A DNA stretch of 64,000 nucleotides from Chitinophaga sp. YR627 (GTDB lineage Bacteria > Bacteroidota > Bacteroidia > Chitinophagales > Chitinophagaceae), in the NCBI RefSeq assembly GCF_900114995.1, contig NZ_FOUX01000004.1:372001-436000 (forward strand), given 5' to 3'. The notes below the pieces were generated by a model that saw only the letters and a program-made list of their open reading frames with translations, was not told the origin of the DNA and did no database searches. Each line of letters begins with the position of its first letter. Position 1 is the first letter of the stretch. A program made the position numbers and the translations under genes. Of this stretch, positions 1 to 8,473 are shown piece by piece.

Positions 1-33
1 TCGTAAAAGCTGTAGTTTTCATTCTTTGTTGAC

Positions 34-66
34 AGGAGAGAAATATCCATTTCTCTCCTTTTTTTC
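34..66 (+). terminator. Rho-independent terminator of an upstream gene outside the window
   Basis: A 10-bp perfect stem (AGGAGAGAAA / TTTCTCTCCT) with a 6-nt loop is followed by a run of seven T. Its orientation terminates a + strand transcript entering from the left edge. No coding sequence of that gene can be identified in the few bases before it. Confidence 0.85.
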
Positions 67-236
67 GTAATTATCCATACCCTACACGAAGCGCATTAGC
101 AGCTGTTCAACAGTACACGAATTACCTTTAAACAATCTGCAACCCCACCCGAAATCCCATTAGAAAATCCATAATTCGCTCTTCCGACAATAGCAGCAGC
201 TAATCCTATATTTACAGCTAAACAGTATACATTGCT

Positions 237-1001
237 ATGGCAAAACAAACATCCATTATTCAGTTCACCGGCCGTTTGGGTAATATGATCGGGTACTATC
301 GCAAAGGGAATTATTTCCTGCGTAGTATGCCGGACGTGACACGCCAGACCGCCGCTACACAACGCGCCTCACATCGCTTTGGTATGGCCAGTAAAACAGG
401 CGCCTTCATCCGTCATGCTATTTATGCAGCGTTGGATGTGCATTGCGACAGTACACACGTCAACAGACTTACAAAGCTGCTCATTCCATCTGCCGGCAAT
501 CAACTCAAAGCAATGAAAGGCTTCCGCTTTAATCAGCATGCCGGCACAGATCATTTCTTTCCCGTTACGCCTTTCTTTTCTGCGGATAATGCATTGCATA
601 TACCCGCGCAGACATTACGGCAGCACAAGGGTATTACAGCCCTGGAAGTAAAAATGATCGCTACGCGTGTTGACGGTACAACCCATCGCACAATGGGTAT
701 ACAAACAGCTGTTTTCCGCATCGATACGACTGCACCATTCGATGGGATAATGCTTCCTGTGGAGGTTTCCGGCACAGGTACCCTGATCATTACCTTACAG
801 ATACGGGCCTTCAACGGCACCTGCATAACAGCGAACAAACAACATCTCGTTGCCGATATCATTGCTATACAGACAGCGCAGATAAAAGAAACCTTCCATA
901 CACCAGCTATTACAAAAACAATCACGCTGCATCATAAAGAACAGGTGCAATTATGCACATCACATCGTCAGTCATCATGCACTTTTACTCAACGTGAATA
1001 A
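237..1001 (+). CDS. Hypothetical protein, 254 aa
   Basis: The product is not recognised with confidence. It has no signal peptide or membrane segment, so it is probably cytoplasmic. The N-terminus (GRLGNMIGYYRKGNYFLRS, about residues 12-30) resembles a Gly-Tyr-Arg opening seen in Bacteroidota proteins of the DUF6266 type; this is a similarity by eye, not a firm assignment. The protein is rich in His, Thr and Gln, and the last 40 residues look low in structure. The antisense frames over the same bases lack a coding look. The gene stands alone, with a terminator upstream and a gene-poor stretch downstream. The ATG at 237 is the first in frame. Confidence 0.6.
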   Translation: MAKQTSIIQFTGRLGNMIGYYRKGNYFLRSMPDVTRQTAATQRASHRFGMASKTGAFIRHAIYAALDVHCDSTHVNRLTKLLIPSAGNQLKAMKGFRFNQHAGTDHFFPVTPFFSADNALHIPAQTLRQHKGITALEVKMIATRVDGTTHRTMGIQTAVFRIDTTAPFDGIMLPVEVSGTGTLIITLQIRAFNGTCITANKQHLVADIIAIQTAQIKETFHTPAITKTITLHHKEQVQLCTSHRQSSCTFTQRE

Positions 1002-1488
1002 TAGTCGCTGCCATCGTATTGTATACTGTTGATAATCATATATACCCTATACCCTTTTACTGAAATATACCATATCGCTGCCGGCCCATCCGGCGGCCAT
1101 TCCCATATCCGGCCAACAGCTGCCAACCCACACTACACATAACTTTCAAGACCAACAACACACTTCAATACAAACACCATATCAAGTCCACGTTTACAGC
1201 ATCTATACGGGCTATCTAAAGAATATTTTCCGGCTATTTTCACTACGCATGATGGCTGCGTAATGCACCTGTATCTTTGTAGGGTAATCATGAAGATCAA
1301 ACAAATAAAACACCATTCCTATTGAATATAAATCCCTGTACAGCAGAAATAAAACCGCTGCTGTACAATTAAAAATCAATCTTGTAATGTACAAATCCTT
1401 GGTTATGTAAGTCTTTTTTTCCACTTCATTTTACTGCCTGCCCGGCAGCAATTAACTGAGTTGCATTTCATGGCGACAAGCCACACTC
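1002..1488. other. Gene-poor stretch
   Basis: No convincing gene is seen in these 487 bases. A 70-codon minus-strand frame (1212-1424) has one hydrophobic segment but no plausible start context or partner, so it is not called. Around 1080-1130 there is a patch of CCGGC-rich short inverted motifs of unclear meaning. Confidence 0.5.
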
Positions 1489-2064
1489 ATGCCAGCGCAT
1501 GACGGGTTAATGCAACTATTACAGATACCTCTTAAATATCTTTTATATACTATGCTGAGATCAAGAATGAACCAATTTGTAGCAACCTATTTTAATAATG
1601 GTACCCCTGGTTACTTATCCAGGCCTGCCCAGCTCTCCTCCGGTGGCTCCGTAACAACTGTAGCGACCATCGATAACAGAGAACTGAAAAATTCAGATGG
1701 GATATTGCAGATCACATCTTTTGGTTCGGTAGATAACATTGATCCTTTATCCACATCACACGATGATCTGATAATGGTATTCGGCGATGAAAGGGACAAG
1801 CACCAGGAGCTCGTGCTGTTTGATCAGGTCTTCACACAAAGTAATGTAACGTTCAGAATTGATATGCAGCTGTACCCCGCTGCTATTTCATACGAAGGCG
1901 TATGCACCATCTTTTTTTCCACTGGAGAAGTGAAAACATTGTACGTGTTTCTCCCGGATGTGAATGAGAATAATTTCACAGCGATCCGTTTCAAAAACAC
2001 GAAGCGCTCTAACAGTGATGTGCAGACAATTGTAAGAGCATTTAACGTGGTGCTCATCAAATAG
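1489..2064 (+). CDS. Hypothetical protein, up to 191 aa
   Basis: The product is not recognised. The open frame from 1489 includes an N-terminal stretch that may be untranslated: in-frame ATGs at 1552 and 1567 (the latter reading MNQFVATYFNNGTPGYLS) are equally good starts and give proteins of 170 or 165 aa. The body alternates polar and hydrophobic residues in a way that suggests an all-beta fold, and it ends AFNVVLIK. No signal peptide is seen if the later starts are used. It is isolated, with about 420 bases to the preceding gene-poor stretch and a convergent MFS gene downstream. Confidence 0.5.
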   Translation: MPAHDGLMQLLQIPLKYLLYTMLRSRMNQFVATYFNNGTPGYLSRPAQLSSGGSVTTVATIDNRELKNSDGILQITSFGSVDNIDPLSTSHDDLIMVFGDERDKHQELVLFDQVFTQSNVTFRIDMQLYPAAISYEGVCTIFFSTGEVKTLYVFLPDVNENNFTAIRFKNTKRSNSDVQTIVRAFNVVLIK

Positions 2065-2285
2065 TACCCCGCACTCATCCATTATGTTGTTAGGAGCCGC
2101 GGTCTCCGTCAGTGCATTGTGGCAAGGCGCCTGCTGCCTGCACTGATATCCCCAACCCCTATTGTTTGTTTAACCGGCCTTTTACATAATCTATGCCTGG
2201 CCTTGCTTCCATTGTTGTTTTCCTATATGTGCTTCAGTCTGGTGTTTTGCGGCGCCAGGCTGAACTCTTTTTGAATGGTCATATA

Positions 2286-3530
2286 CTATCTCAGGTAACG
2301 CAGTCTGATTACGTGCAACACCCTTATCCAGTGACTGATACCCCGCTGATGCAACATAAACACGATCACGATCAGTATCCCCATAATTCCCTCTGCAAAG
2401 ACCACCACTCCTACACCGAAATAATGTGCAAGATATCCGATCACCAGACTACCGATCGGTAACATTCCCTGGTAAGACATAATGTAATAACTCAGCGTCC
2501 GCGCACGCATTTCAGAAGAAGCATGCGTCTGCAGATAAGTATTGATCGCCGAGTTCTGGATCATCAGTCCGCCGCCTGTTGCAGCAGTAGCCGCCAATGC
2601 CAGTACAATGGAAGAAGATACTGCCAGTCCCAGTAAGGCTACAGCAAATACAGTACTGGAAAGGATCGTCAGCCTGATCAGATCACGGCCGGGTTTAAGT
2701 GTTGCCATAAACACCGCCCCAAACAATGCCCCTAAGCCAGCAGCACTTTCAAACCAGCTAAAGGTAGTGGCATCGCCATGGAACACGTCTTTGGCGAAAA
2801 CAGGGAGTAAAGTCGTATAAGGTATCACCAGCAGACTGGAAGCCGCCAGCAGTAATATCAGTGAAGAAAGATCAGGCGATTCCCGGAGGTACTCATACCC
2901 CTTTCTCAGATCAGCCCAGATATTCACATCAGAACGGGAAGCCGGTATGAGCGCTAATTTCATCATCACCAGACAACAGATCACCGCAATAAAACTCAGG
3001 AAGTTGATCAGAAAACAGATATCCTCCCCAAATGAACTGAGGATGATTCCCGCCAACGCTGGTCCTACCAGTCGTGCGGCATTGAATGCGGAAGAGTTCA
3101 ACGCGATCGCATTCGGCAGATCTTCTTTGTCATCTACCAGATCGACCATCAGCGCCTGCCGGGCCGTGGTGTCAAAAGCATTGATCAGCCCCTGCGCCAG
3201 ACTCAATACCGAAATCCAGATCATACTGTAATAATTCAGCCAGACCATCGCCGCCAGTATACCCGCCTGCACCATCAGTGCGATCTGGGTAACCATGACT
3301 ACCTTGAACTTATTATGTCTGTCAATGAAACTGCCGGCAAAAGGCGCCAGCACCAGGGAAGGTATCAGACTGAGGAAAGTCACCAGTCCAAGTAAAAGAG
3401 CGGACCCTGTGATGCGGTATACCAGCCAGCTGATAGCTACCCTTTGCATCCATGTCCCTATGAGTGATATGGCTTGTCCTATAAAGTGAAGTCTGAAGTT
3501 ATGGTGTTTTAATGAACGAAATACTGACAT
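2286..3530 (-). CDS. MFS efflux transporter (MFS_3-like)
   Basis: This is a 414-aa inner-membrane protein with about 12 hydrophobic helices. The start (FRLHFIGQAISLIGTWMQRV) and the loop after helix 2 (GSFIDRHNKFKVV) match the MFS_3 / 'transmembrane secretion effector' group, which includes drug and siderophore exporters driven by the proton gradient. The length is normal for the group. It is divergent from a MarR regulator 222 bp away, and both genes carry the same pseudo-palindrome 18 bp before their start codons. It is therefore probably a MarR-controlled exporter of a toxic small molecule. The substrate cannot be read from the sequence. Confidence 0.85.
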   Translation of the reverse strand: MSVFRSLKHHNFRLHFIGQAISLIGTWMQRVAISWLVYRITGSALLLGLVTFLSLIPSLVLAPFAGSFIDRHNKFKVVMVTQIALMVQAGILAAMVWLNYYSMIWISVLSLAQGLINAFDTTARQALMVDLVDDKEDLPNAIALNSSAFNAARLVGPALAGIILSSFGEDICFLINFLSFIAVICCLVMMKLALIPASRSDVNIWADLRKGYEYLRESPDLSSLILLLAASSLLVIPYTTLLPVFAKDVFHGDATTFSWFESAAGLGALFGAVFMATLKPGRDLIRLTILSSTVFAVALLGLAVSSSIVLALAATAATGGGLMIQNSAINTYLQTHASSEMRARTLSYYIMSYQGMLPIGSLVIGYLAHYFGVGVVVFAEGIMGILIVIVFMLHQRGISHWIRVLHVIRLRYLR

Positions 3531-3548
3531 TTGATTAAGTAAATTAAT

Positions 3549-3559
3549 AAAGTTACTTT
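3549..3559. promoter_or_regulatory. Probable MarR operator in front of the MFS gene
   Basis: The pseudo-palindrome AAAGTTACTTT lies 18 bp upstream of the MFS start. It is the inverted twin of the element at 3724-3734: over 15 bases (TGTAAAGTAACTTTR) the two copies agree at 14 of 15, and both sit at the same distance from their gene. Binding by the neighbouring MarR protein is inferred. Confidence 0.6.
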
Positions 3560-3723
3560 ACAAAAGTACAGCTTTTTTATGAAACACAGCCGTTCTATTC
3601 TCTCCCGTTGGCCTCAAAAAGGTGTTTAAAGGGCCTATTGTAGACATAAAATGCCCGTCAGTAGCCGGAAATGGCATTTCGGTAGACAATTGTCCGGGTA
3701 ATAGGCGATAGTTCAGAAAATGT

Positions 3724-3734
3724 AAAGTAACTTT
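3724..3734. promoter_or_regulatory. Probable MarR operator overlapping the marR promoter
   Basis: AAAGTAACTTT lies 18 bp upstream of the MarR start. It overlaps TAACTTTG (3728-3735), which fits the Bacteroidota -7 consensus TAnnTTTG. A repressor bound here would block its own promoter, so autoregulation is likely. Confidence 0.6.
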
Positions 3735-3752
3735 GTAAACTGATTCTGTATT

Positions 3753-4187
3753 ATGTCCGCAAACACTTATGAAGTAGCCGCTTCCCTGCGCAGTACGGTC
3801 ACCCGTCTCGTCAGGCAGCTACGCAAACAAAACATCAGCTCCGATTTCTCCAACGCAGAGTTACTCACAATGGGCCTGCTCGACCAGCACGGCAAATTAC
3901 TGCCCTCCGCCCTGGCAGAAATGGAGCGTATATCGGCACAGGCCATCTCCCAGATCCTCAACCGGCTGGAAGAAGTAGGCTGCGTCAACCGCGTAATGGA
4001 CGAAACCGACAAAAGGAAATCTGTTGTATCACTGACCGAAAAAGGGATCCAGCACCTGTATGAAAACAGACGTATTAAAGAAGAATGGCTGGTAAAAGCA
4101 ATGGATAAGCTCTTTTCTGCTGAAGAACTTGCGCTGATAGAAGCTTTTCTCCCGCTCCTGCAGCGGCTCGCGGAATACAATGGCTAA
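3753..4187 (+). CDS. MarR-family transcriptional regulator
   Basis: This is a 144-aa cytoplasmic winged-helix protein of normal MarR length. The recognition-helix region (ISAQAISQILNRLEEVG, about residues 60-76) and the wing (MDETDKRKSVVSLTEKG) are typical. The only cysteine is Cys77, inside the DNA-binding domain, so the N-terminal redox Cys of OhrR proteins is absent although an OsmC gene follows. That makes a ligand-sensing repressor more likely than a peroxide sensor of OhrR type. It is divergent from an MFS exporter and only 17 bp upstream of the OsmC gene, with which it is probably co-transcribed. Confidence 0.9.
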   Translation: MSANTYEVAASLRSTVTRLVRQLRKQNISSDFSNAELLTMGLLDQHGKLLPSALAEMERISAQAISQILNRLEEVGCVNRVMDETDKRKSVVSLTEKGIQHLYENRRIKEEWLVKAMDKLFSAEELALIEAFLPLLQRLAEYNG

Positions 4188-4204
4188 ACAGGCACTTATC
4201 TGAT

Positions 4205-4678
4205 ATGATTATGAAAGGAACGCACCATTATAAGATGACCACCCGCTGGACCGGCAATACTGGTTCCGGCACCTCAGCCTACCAGGCATACGAACGCAAT
4301 CACATCCTCCAGGCTGACGGCAAACCTGAAATTCCGGGTTCCTCCGATCCCAGCTTCAGGGGAGACAAGACCCGTTATAACCCGGAAGAAATGCTGGTAG
4401 CTTCACTTTCTTCCTGTCATATGCTCTGGTACCTGCACCTCTGTTCCGAAGCAGGCGTCGTAGTCATTGATTATGTTGATCATGCCACCGGTACGATGGT
4501 AGAAACGGCAGATGGCGGCGGTCACTTCTCCGAAGTAACCCTGCATCCCGAAGTAACGGTAACGGATGTTGCCATGATCGATAAAGCCAATGCGCTGCAT
4601 GCGAAAGCAAACCAGCTTTGCTTTATCGCTAACTCGGTGAAATTCCCGGTTCATCACGACGCAAAATGCAAAATATAG
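4205..4678 (+). CDS. OsmC-family protein
   Basis: This 157-aa cytoplasmic protein has the OsmC/Ohr layout. The motif LVASLSSCHMLWYL carries the conserved Cys71, and a second conserved cysteine is Cys139 (NQLCFIANSV). In Ohr/OsmC enzymes these two thiols reduce organic hydroperoxides. The PEEMLVASLSSC form and the overall length fit the OsmC/YhfA side of the family rather than true Ohr. ATGs at 4205 and 4211 are both possible starts. The gene follows marR by 17 bp, so it is probably under the same control and part of a detoxification unit with the divergent exporter. Confidence 0.85.
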   Translation: MIMKGTHHYKMTTRWTGNTGSGTSAYQAYERNHILQADGKPEIPGSSDPSFRGDKTRYNPEEMLVASLSSCHMLWYLHLCSEAGVVVIDYVDHATGTMVETADGGGHFSEVTLHPEVTVTDVAMIDKANALHAKANQLCFIANSVKFPVHHDAKCKI

Positions 4679-4903
4679 GCGCGAATTGCCAGCATGGCTA
4701 CTTAAAACAGTAAGTAGTGGCACTCAGCGAAATCCTACCACTCATCAATTTTAGTCACCAAAAGGGGTAAAAAAGCATGAAAAGGAGTTAAAATACAATA
4801 GGAACGTCCCTCTTTCCAGTATTTTAACATTTGCGTAGCGATAAATTTAACTAAATTTATATGTGTATAACGTAAGCGCTTATATCCAGTTTCCCGGTTA
4901 CGT

Positions 4904-5536
4904 ATGAAAAAGATACTCGCAATAGGATTGGTTATTACCTCATTAAGTACCCTTACATTACTGTATGGTTTTAAAGAGGAAGCGCCGCTGCGCTCAGGGG
5001 ACCTTATTTTTCAGACATCTATGTCTCCGCAATGCCACGCGGTAAGACTCGCCACACATTCGCAGTTCAGTCACTGCGGCATGATCTGGAAAGTGGGCAA
5101 TGAAGACTATGTACTGGAAGCTGTACAACCTGTCCGAATGACGCCACTGGACGAATGGATCTCACATGGGGAAGGGAAAAAATATGTAGTACGCCGGCTG
5201 AAAAATGCAGATAAACAGTTGACACCGCAGGTATTGCAAAAGATGGAAGCCGAAGGCAAAAAAATGCTGGGCAAATCCTATGATGCATTCTTCGAATGGT
5301 CCGACGATGAAATATACTGCTCAGAGCTGATATGGAAGATCTATAAGAGAGCCGCTGGCGTAGAAGTGGGCAAATTGCAGAAGATGAAAGATTTTGATCT
5401 CAGCAGTGAACCAGTGAAAGAGATTATCCGTGAACGTTATGGGGACAATCTCCCTGTAAATGAAACGGTTATCTCACCGCAAAGCATCTATGAAAGCAAC
5501 TTATTTATGACCGTTAGGTCGAAATATGGCAAATAA
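4904..5536 (+). CDS. YiiX/YebB-like cysteine hydrolase (permuted NlpC/P60 fold)
   Basis: The 210-aa product starts with a membrane-targeting segment (MKKILAIGLVITSLSTLTLL). It then carries RSGDLIFQTS, a histidine motif SQFSHCGMIW (His57) and a cysteine motif DEIYCSELIWKIY (Cys139). That order, His before Cys, is the circularly permuted NlpC/P60 arrangement of YiiX-like proteins. Such proteins are thought to cleave amide bonds in cell-wall or lipid substrates; the substrate here is unknown. It acts outside the cytoplasm if the signal is functional. It stands alone with its own upstream region of 225 bases. Confidence 0.8.
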   Translation: MKKILAIGLVITSLSTLTLLYGFKEEAPLRSGDLIFQTSMSPQCHAVRLATHSQFSHCGMIWKVGNEDYVLEAVQPVRMTPLDEWISHGEGKKYVVRRLKNADKQLTPQVLQKMEAEGKKMLGKSYDAFFEWSDDEIYCSELIWKIYKRAAGVEVGKLQKMKDFDLSSEPVKEIIRERYGDNLPVNETVISPQSIYESNLFMTVRSKYGK

Positions 5537-5638
5537 TAGTATTATCTCAGTAACTTTGTACTCCAAGGTCTGGTCTAACCAGTAAGAACAAGGTTCGATT
5601 TTTTATATCAACGGCGTAGTACCGTTTATTCCAATCCT

Positions 5639-6727
5639 ATGAATATGAAAAGATTTTCTACATTCCTATTGCTGTCTACAGCATTCTCTGTCCCTACTAT
5701 TGCCCAAAACTATAAGCAGGATTTCGAAAAGTTAAGCACTAGCGGCGACACTACCAAACAACGTGTACTGCTGGCGAAATGGGAGAAAGCGAAACCCAAT
5801 GACGCTGAACTCTATATCGCATACTTCAACTATTACGTTTCCAAAAGTAAAACAGAAGTAGTGACCATCAACCATACTGCCAACGGCTCCAATGCCCTCA
5901 AAGCAGGTAAAAATGGTGACCCTGCCGGTTATACCAGTGAGGTTGGTTACAAAAAAGAACCACTGAACAAAGGTTTTAAATACATTAATACCGGTATCTC
6001 CAAATTCCCCAACCGTCTGGATATGCGCTTCGGCAAAATCTATATGCTGGGTGAAAACTATAATTATACCAATCTGACCAAAGAACTGGTGTCCGCTATC
6101 AACTACGGTCACACGATCGACAACAAATGGAAATGGTCCGATAACAAATCACTGGAAAAACCGGAACAGTTCATGCTCAATGCCGTGCAGGAATACGTTG
6201 CCCAGATCTACAACGTAGGTAAAAGCCAGGCAGACAACATCAAACTGATCTCCGAGACCGTGCTGAAATATTATCCTAAACACGTGGAAAGCCTCTCCGA
6301 CCTCGGTCTGGCATACACGCTGAAAGAAGATACAGAAAACGCACTGGCTACGTTCCTGAAAGCCAATGCCGTTGCGCCGAAAGACTATATCGTATTAAAC
6401 AACATCGCTAACATCTACGCCAAAAAAGGTGATGATGAACACGCAGTGATGTATTACGAACAGACCTTAAAATATGGTGACCAGGAAGCAAAAGACCTGG
6501 CCAGTACCGAAATAAAAAGGATCAACAGCAAAAAGCCGGTTCCAAAAGCAACCATGCCTAAACCAGCTACTGCTAAAACATCCGCAGAAAAAACAACAAA
6601 CAGCAAACCAACAACCGCTAAAACAGTTTCCAAAACAAAAACGGATACTGATAAATCAAACTCCTCTAAATCAACAGCGGCGAAAAATACTAAAAAGCCA
6701 ACAAGCAAAATGCCTTCTAAGAACTAA
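5639..6727 (+). CDS. Secreted tetratricopeptide-repeat protein with Lys/Thr-rich tail
   Basis: The 362-aa protein has a signal peptide (MNMKRFSTFLLLSTAFSVPTIAQ). The middle is helical and two TPR units are visible around residues 220-285 (LSDLGLAYTLKEDTENALAT and IANIYAKKGDDEHAVMYYE). The last 65 residues are a low-complexity tail of Lys, Thr, Ser, Ala and Pro, strongly basic and probably unstructured, which may contact cell wall or envelope polymers. A role in protein-protein contact in the periplasm is inferred from the TPRs. The start could also be the second ATG at 5645. The stop codon lies inside a hairpin. Confidence 0.8.
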   Translation: MNMKRFSTFLLLSTAFSVPTIAQNYKQDFEKLSTSGDTTKQRVLLAKWEKAKPNDAELYIAYFNYYVSKSKTEVVTINHTANGSNALKAGKNGDPAGYTSEVGYKKEPLNKGFKYINTGISKFPNRLDMRFGKIYMLGENYNYTNLTKELVSAINYGHTIDNKWKWSDNKSLEKPEQFMLNAVQEYVAQIYNVGKSQADNIKLISETVLKYYPKHVESLSDLGLAYTLKEDTENALATFLKANAVAPKDYIVLNNIANIYAKKGDDEHAVMYYEQTLKYGDQEAKDLASTEIKRINSKKPVPKATMPKPATAKTSAEKTTNSKPTTAKTVSKTKTDTDKSNSSKSTAAKNTKKPTSKMPSKN

Positions 6728-6741
6728 CTTAGAAGGCATTT
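6708..6741. terminator. Hairpin shared by two convergent genes
   Basis: A 14-bp perfect stem (AAATGCCTTCTAAG / CTTAGAAGGCATTT) overlaps the stop codon of the TPR gene. Read on the minus strand it is followed by TTTTGC, so it can terminate the convergent 122-aa gene from within the coding end of the TPR gene. Confidence 0.7.
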
Positions 6742-6763
6742 GCCTGTAAAAAGCAGATTGCAT

Positions 6764-7132
6764 TTATTTGATAGACTGCAACAGACTACAGAACTCCAGC
6801 TTCTCATCTGAAGTCAGAAATGAATTGGCTATTGTTTCATTAATTAAGTCGCTCGTCAGAGAAAATTCATCGTAAAGGTCATTTTGTTCCACTCCATACT
6901 TCTTGGCGGTTGAATAACGAACTGCTCCTAGGATTTCCTTCGAAGGCACCTTCTTTTCGACAAGTAAAGGCCTGATGGAATACAGCATTTCGTTGTTGGC
7001 AATCTCTATCTTCTTCTGATAGTCTGTCTTGCCATGTCTGGAAAAATTATGCCTGGTCAGCAGAAATACAATGAGGGCCAGCATTAGTCCAAATACTACA
7101 GTAATGATTATGTTTTCAGGTAAGTGCATCAT
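6764..7132 (-). CDS. Hypothetical membrane-anchored protein, 122 aa
   Basis: The product is not recognised. An N-terminal membrane helix (about residues 8-26, IIITVVFGLMLALIVFLLTR) is followed by a short basic segment and an approximately 85-residue helical cytoplasmic domain rich in Glu, Asn and Leu. A single-pass inner-membrane protein with its bulk in the cytoplasm is the simplest reading. It is convergent with the TPR gene and shares its terminator hairpin. There is no operon partner. Confidence 0.65.
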   Translation of the reverse strand: MMHLPENIIITVVFGLMLALIVFLLTRHNFSRHGKTDYQKKIEIANNEMLYSIRPLLVEKKVPSKEILGAVRYSTAKKYGVEQNDLYDEFSLTSDLINETIANSFLTSDEKLEFCSLLQSIK

Positions 7133-7449
7133 AAAAAATTACGAAAGCTTAAGCGTGTATAATACATGATAAACATACGCAATATATACCCTGACAGTTT
7201 CAGTAAGATGCCCGTTAATTGCGTGTTCCAACAGCTTCTGTTTTCGCTTTTCCTCCAACTAATTGCTAATCAGCACCCCCTAAAATATGTACTCATTGAA
7301 ACACAAGTGAGTACTACTACTCGTTATAGAAAGAAAAAATAACATCTTTAACCAGTTCTTAGTCAAACAGCATATAAGCCATGGCAATACCGGCATGGAG
7401 GCTCTCCTAACTATAGCTATACGAAAAAAAATATTTTCAGAAAAAATGC
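7133..7449. other. Intergenic stretch without a gene
   Basis: These 317 AT-rich bases separate the 122-aa membrane protein start from the end of the EEP phosphatase locus. They should include the promoter of the 122-aa gene. No gene, repeat or strong structure is seen. Confidence 0.5.
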
Positions 7450-7487
7450 AAAAAGCTCCTGCCGGACGATACCGACAGGAGCTTTTT
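7450..7487 (-). terminator. Terminator of the SusC-SusD-EEP operon
   Basis: On the minus strand, AAAAAGCTCCTG pairs with CAGGAGCTTTTT around a GC-rich loop region, with a T run continuing into TTTTTGCATTTTTT. It lies 20 bases after the EEP stop codon. Confidence 0.85.
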
Positions 7488-7507
7488 ACATAATTATTTA
7501 CAGATCC

Positions 7508-8440
7508 TTACTTCCAGGTAATAACCGCCATCACCGGGAAGTGATCAGATGGCACACGCGCCACATACTTCTTCAGTGATACCTCTTTCGGGAAATCAGC
7601 TGAACTCACCTTGTCGTCGCCATTTTCTGTTACCACCGGACCACGATAAGTATCCGTCAGTATACCATATTTTTCCACACGGAATTGTCTGGTCAGGAAA
7701 ATGTGATCGATACGGCTGTCCGTCTTGCTGTTTGGATTGAACGCGTTGAAAGTACCATTCTCCGCATAACGGATAGCAGTCGTTTCATAGGCATCTTTCA
7801 GCAGACCGGAAGTATTGATCAATGTATAAGATTCACTTTGCTGATCCACGTTAAAATCACCTGTCAGAATAGTCGGAATATTACCCGCCATCTTCCTTAC
7901 TTTATCCATTACCAGTTTGGCACTCTCCGCACGCGCTTTCACACCTACGTGGTCCATATGCAGATTAAAGAAGTAAAAAGTAAATCCTGTTTTGATCTCT
8001 TTGAATTTACCCCAGGTACAGATCCTTGGCAATACCGCATCCCAGCCTTTTACTGGCTTATCAGTTTCTTCAGCCATCCAGAAATCTCCATGTTCCAGTA
8101 ATTTGAACTTTACACCATTGTAAAAGATTGCAGAATACTCTCCAGCTTCTTTCCCGTCATCACGGCCGATACCTACATACGCATAACCCGGCAGACTGTC
8201 CTTCAGGTTTTCCAGCTGGTGGTGCATACATTCCTGTGTTCCAAAAATATCAAACCCATGAAAGCGGATCATGGAAGCGATCACCGGATAGCGCTGTTTC
8301 CAACCGTTGCCATGAGCAGCGTCTTCCTTGTTATTGTCATTACGCATGTTGTAAGTGGCCACCGTCATCCTCTGCGCCATTACAGCGTAACTCAGCACGG
8401 TAAAAACAGCCATCAGGAGCATCTTTCTTTTCATCTGCAT
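7508..8440 (-). CDS. Secreted endonuclease/exonuclease/phosphatase (EEP) family protein
   Basis: The 310-aa protein has a signal peptide (KRKMLLMAVFTVLSYAVMAQ; start at 8440 or second ATG at 8434). EEP metal-dependent catalytic motifs appear in order: TYNMRNDN (Asn), FGTQE (metal Glu), LHMDHVG, GDFNVD (Asp/Asn pair), RIDHIF and SDHFPVMAVI (terminal Asp-His). The family hydrolyses phosphodiester or phosphomonoester bonds in nucleic acids, inositol phosphates or phospholipids. Here it is exported and lies 33 bp after a susD gene, so it probably supplies phosphate-containing breakdown products to that transporter, or removes phosphate from a glycan. The substrate is not decidable from sequence. 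Confidence 0.85.
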   Translation of the reverse strand: MQMKRKMLLMAVFTVLSYAVMAQRMTVATYNMRNDNNKEDAAHGNGWKQRYPVIASMIRFHGFDIFGTQECMHHQLENLKDSLPGYAYVGIGRDDGKEAGEYSAIFYNGVKFKLLEHGDFWMAEETDKPVKGWDAVLPRICTWGKFKEIKTGFTFYFFNLHMDHVGVKARAESAKLVMDKVRKMAGNIPTILTGDFNVDQQSESYTLINTSGLLKDAYETTAIRYAENGTFNAFNPNSKTDSRIDHIFLTRQFRVEKYGILTDTYRGPVVTENGDDKVSSADFPKEVSLKKYVARVPSDHFPVMAVITWK

Positions 8441-8473
8441 CTCGTGTTTATAATGATCATTTAATTTAATTCC

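Noticed and set aside
1212..1424. 70-codon minus-strand frame with a hydrophobic stretch
   Set aside because: No start context, no partner gene, and residue use looks random outside one AT-rich hydrophobic patch.
3753..4678. OhrR-Ohr peroxide system
   Set aside because: The MarR protein lacks the N-terminal reactive Cys of OhrR (only Cys77), and the OsmC protein is closer to the OsmC/YhfA side of the family.
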